27,933 nt of DNA from positions 1 to 27,933 of the forward strand of contig NHHF01000082.1 in the NCBI GenBank assembly GCA_002171155.1, in the 5' to 3' direction. The notes beneath the pieces were generated by a model. It saw nothing but the letters and a program-made list of their open reading frames with translations. It made no database searches and had not been told where the DNA came from. This stretch comes from Betaproteobacteria bacterium TMED156 (GTDB lineage Bacteria > Pseudomonadota > Gammaproteobacteria > Burkholderiales > Burkholderiaceae_A). Position 1 is the first letter of the stretch, and every line of letters starts with the position of its first letter. Both the position numbers and the translations under genes were made by a program. Of this stretch, positions 26,142-27,933 are shown one piece after another.

Positions 26142-26861
26142 ATGAAAAATGTAAGACAAAGCTCTCAAATAAACAAAAAAACACAACCGTTAATATTTAA
26201 TTTTCTTTTCTTTTGTCTATTGTTTGTTGCTTCCCACCAAATTTTTGCGGCTTCTTATGAATTTTCATTATATGGAGGATTCAACAATGCCGCTCATAGT
26301 AGTGTTAATTTTAGCGGGGCGTCGTCCTCTTATGGTGTTACAGACGGAAAATACTCAACTGACGGTTGGGAAGGAGAATCTTTTGAATCGCCAATTTATT
26401 ATGGTTATAGATTAAGTTATATTTTTTCTGAGGATTCACTTTTTGAATTTGCTATTGATTTCAATCACAGTAAAGTTAAAGCCAAATCGCTTCCAGCTGG
26501 ACTTAAAAGATTAGAATTTACTGATGGTATAAACACTTTAACTGGTATTATCATATATAAAGTTGATAAAATATTTGAGAATGATTTTGAGATTAAACCC
26601 TATGTAGGCTTTGGGATTGGTCTCGCATACCCTCATGTTGACGTTGAGAGCAATTCAGCTAAGACTTATGATTATCAACATACTGGTGCAGCTTATCAAA
26701 TACTTGCCGGTGCAAAATATCAATTATCAGATTCCTGGAAAACTTTTGCAGAATATAGACTCACATACACCCCAATTGAGGCTGACTTAGACGGAGGAGG
26801 AAAAATTGAAACTGACATTCTTAACAACCAAGTAAGTGTTGGTATAGTTTATTCATTTTAG
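26142..26861 (+). CDS. Outer-membrane beta-barrel protein, LpxQ (lipid A oxidase)-like
   Basis: This 239-residue precursor has a signal peptide: a polar n-region to about 17, a hydrophobic core 18-31, and probable cleavage after IFA at residue 36. The mature protein is built of alternating aromatic/polar strands and ends in SVGIVYSF, a terminal phenylalanine barrel signal. GWEGESFESPIYYGYRLSY, LEFTDGINTLTG, KPYVGFGIGLAYPHV, the YDYQHTGAAYQILAGAKY region, and DLDGGGKIETDI with the following barrel end recall the family of Rhizobium LpxQ, which oxidises the proximal glucosamine of lipid A. This is recognition from memory, not a search; a plain eight-stranded OmpA/OmpW-type barrel is the alternative. 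It follows the glycosyltransferase block by 43 bases, and its stop directly abuts tRNA-Leu. Confidence 0.65.
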   Translation: MKNVRQSSQINKKTQPLIFNFLFFCLLFVASHQIFAASYEFSLYGGFNNAAHSSVNFSGASSSYGVTDGKYSTDGWEGESFESPIYYGYRLSYIFSEDSLFEFAIDFNHSKVKAKSLPAGLKRLEFTDGINTLTGIIIYKVDKIFENDFEIKPYVGFGIGLAYPHVDVESNSAKTYDYQHTGAAYQILAGAKYQLSDSWKTFAEYRLTYTPIEADLDGGGKIETDILNNQVSVGIVYSF

Positions 26862-26948
26862 TGGTGCCAGAGGCGGGACTTGAACCCGCACACCATTTAT
26901 GGCGCCGGATTTTGAATCCGGTGCGTCTACCAATTCCGCCACTCTGGC
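26862..26948 (-). tRNA. tRNA-Leu (anticodon CAA)
   Basis: Read on the minus strand, an 87-base class II tRNA folds with a perfect seven-pair acceptor stem (GCCAGAG with CTCTGGC), discriminator A and an encoded CCA end. The D-arm holds GGTAGAC. The anticodon arm is a five-pair CCGGA/TCCGG stem with loop TTCAAAA, giving anticodon CAA that reads UUG leucine codons. A long variable arm (GCCAT/ATGGT) and a GCGGG/CCCGC T-stem with TTCAAGT follow. The 3' CCA touches the stop codon of the convergent barrel gene with no spacer. Confidence 0.97.
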
Positions 26949-26959
26949 AAATGTGATGT

Positions 26960-26988
26960 ATTTAAACAGTTTAACGTTATTTCAACAA
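26960..26988 (-). promoter_or_regulatory. Candidate promoter of tRNA-Leu
   Basis: On the minus strand TTGTTG (plus-strand 26983-26988) and TTAAAT (26960-26965) are separated by exactly 17 bases, and the -10 element lies 11 bases before the mature tRNA 5' end, giving a leader of a few bases. A perfect TATAAT (27005-27010) further upstream would give a leader near 50 bases and is the alternative. The region also has to serve the divergent bioM gene. Confidence 0.45.
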
Positions 26989-27013
26989 CCTAATTTTTTT
27001 TTCAATTATACCT

Positions 27014-27661
27014 TTGGTTACTCTTAAAAATATATTTTTTGAAAATGAGGGTTTCTTAATCCTGAAAAACATTTCTATTTTTATCAAATGTAAAAAAACA
27101 GGAATTATTGGTGATAACGGTTCTGGTAAAAGTTCACTCTTACGTATGATAAAGAAATTGGAAAAACCTAGTTCAGGTATTCTTAATATAGACTTAACTT
27201 CCTCCCTAATTTTTCAGAACCCAGATCATCAAATTCTTTGTCCCACTGTAAAAGATGAGTTGTGTTTTGGTTTATTAGAAATGGGTTTTACTAAAGAGAT
27301 AGTTGAAAAAAAACTTAATCAAATGTTAATTAAATTCCAAGGGGAATTCCTTGTAGATAAAGCAACGCATGAACTTTCTGAGGGAGAAAAACAATTTGTG
27401 TGTATATTATCAGCACTTATGGATGATGCAGAAATAATATTATTAGATGAACCTTTCTCAAGTCTTGATTTAAAAAATCAAAAAAAATTTACTAATATGA
27501 TTCTTAAATTGCCCCAGCCTATAATTATGGCTAGTCACCAATTAGATTTACTAAAAGATTTTGACGAAATTATTTGGCTAGCGAATGGAGAAATTGAAAA
27601 TATAGGTCCACCGCACAAAATATTATCTCTGTATAAAAAATCAATTGGTGACTGTGAATGA
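27014..27661 (+). CDS. bioM: ECF-type ABC transporter ATPase, BioM/CbiO-like
   Basis: This 215-residue ATPase energises an energy-coupling-factor vitamin importer at the inner membrane. It has Walker A GDNGSGKSS (33-41), Q-loop Q68 within IFQNPDHQILCPTVKDELCFG (the EcfA/CbiO/BioM signature), the LSEGEKQ signature (121-127), Walker B IILLDEP (141-147) and the H-loop ASHQ (H175). It is shorter than EcfA proteins (about 280) and matches the compact BioM type. The start is TTG at 27014, chosen because the protein then begins at the first beta strand (MVTLKNIFF) and no ATG/GTG lies in the open frame upstream (stop at 26972). The next gene overlaps by ATGA and encodes an EcfT/BioN-like protein, favouring biotin. 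CbiO (cobalt) is the alternative. Confidence 0.82.
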   Translation: MVTLKNIFFENEGFLILKNISIFIKCKKTGIIGDNGSGKSSLLRMIKKLEKPSSGILNIDLTSSLIFQNPDHQILCPTVKDELCFGLLEMGFTKEIVEKKLNQMLIKFQGEFLVDKATHELSEGEKQFVCILSALMDDAEIILLDEPFSSLDLKNQKKFTNMILKLPQPIIMASHQLDLLKDFDEIIWLANGEIENIGPPHKILSLYKKSIGDCE

Positions 27662-27933
27662 TTTCTACACATTTAACTAAAAACACATGGCTACATCAAA
27701 TACCTGGTGGAATCAAACTTTTGACTCTTTCGTTCACCACAGTTTTTAGCATTTTTATTAATGATGTAGTCTTTGCATTGACTTTTCTTATATTCGTTTT
27801 ATTGTTATTTTCAAGCTTAGGAAAACCTGGTTTTTTTAAACTAAAAAAACTTTTAAAAAGTATTGGAATCATGATTTTGATTATCTGTCTTTTTCAATTG
27901 TTTTTTGTAAAATTTGAACATGCTATTTTAATA
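27658..27933 (+). CDS. bioN: ECF transporter T component, BioN/EcfT-like (3' end outside window)
   Basis: This open frame runs off the right edge after 92 codons. Its ATG overlaps the bioM stop as ATGA. The N-terminus NTWLHQIPGGIKLLTL matches the SWLHRLPAGxKL entry of the short EcfT/CbiQ/BioN family, followed by hydrophobic segments (about 25-55 and 71-86) joined by a lysine-rich loop. EcfT is the membrane scaffold that couples the ATPase to a substrate-binding S protein. A BioY-type S component would be expected nearby, to the right of the window, or elsewhere in the genome. The biotin assignment rests on the short BioM/BioN style and is not certain. Confidence 0.78.
   Translation, partial: MISTHLTKNTWLHQIPGGIKLLTLSFTTVFSIFINDVVFALTFLIFVLLLFSSLGKPGFFKLKKLLKSIGIMILIICLFQLFFVKFEHAILI

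Noticed and set aside
1..27933. CRISPR arrays, insertion sequences, prophage genes, integrase or attachment repeats near the tRNA
   Set aside because: No regularly spaced repeats, transposase or integrase frames were seen, and no duplicate of the tRNA 3' end was noticed; the content looks like core chromosome with a cell-surface block.

Overview
The window is a gene-dense, AT-rich (roughly one third G+C by eye) bacterial chromosome segment with 22 protein genes (two cut by the window edges) and one tRNA. Intergenic gaps are short (largest 153 bases), several genes overlap, and few have a clear Shine-Dalgarno site, which fits a streamlined, probably aquatic genome. The full-length DnaE, CysB, the EarP/EF-P(Arg32) pair, oxygen-dependent HemF and PEP carboxylase point to an aerobic Gram-negative proteobacterium. 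The wording of CysB and of the DnaE N-terminus looks most like Betaproteobacteria. Genus cannot be read from the sequence; an OM43-like or Burkholderiales streamlined lineage is a guess.

Layout: (1) 1-1576, plus strand: the 3' part of cysB, then panB. (2) 8646-1585, minus strand: ugd, hemF, a UDP-glucuronate 4-epimerase gene, ppc and an EamA permease, closely spaced. (3) 8800-12326, plus strand: rfbB-rfbA-rfbC-rfbD, the full dTDP-L-rhamnose pathway, head-to-head with ugd. (4) 15508-12321, minus strand: earP, efp and a GlcD-like FAD dehydrogenase. (5) 15564-18926, plus strand: maf and pepN. (6) dnaE on the minus strand. (7) 22536-26861, plus strand: a GT39 membrane glycosyltransferase, a GT2 polyprenyl-phosphate sugar synthase, a flippase-like membrane protein and an outer-membrane barrel resembling lipid A oxidase LpxQ. 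(8) tRNA-Leu(CAA) on the minus strand, then bioM and the start of bioN on the plus strand.

Two systems stand out. First, every gene needed to make dTDP-L-rhamnose and attach it to elongation factor P lies within about 6.7 kb (rfbBACD, earP, efp), and EarP is the only recognisable rhamnose-using enzyme in the window. Second, Ugd and the 4-epimerase would supply UDP-glucuronate and UDP-galacturonate, while the 22.5-26.9 kb block holds a GT2/GT39/flippase-like trio beside an LpxQ-like barrel. Together these resemble the rhizobial scheme of lipid A/core galacturonylation and lipid A oxidation. The second link is an inference from family resemblance, not something the sequence proves.
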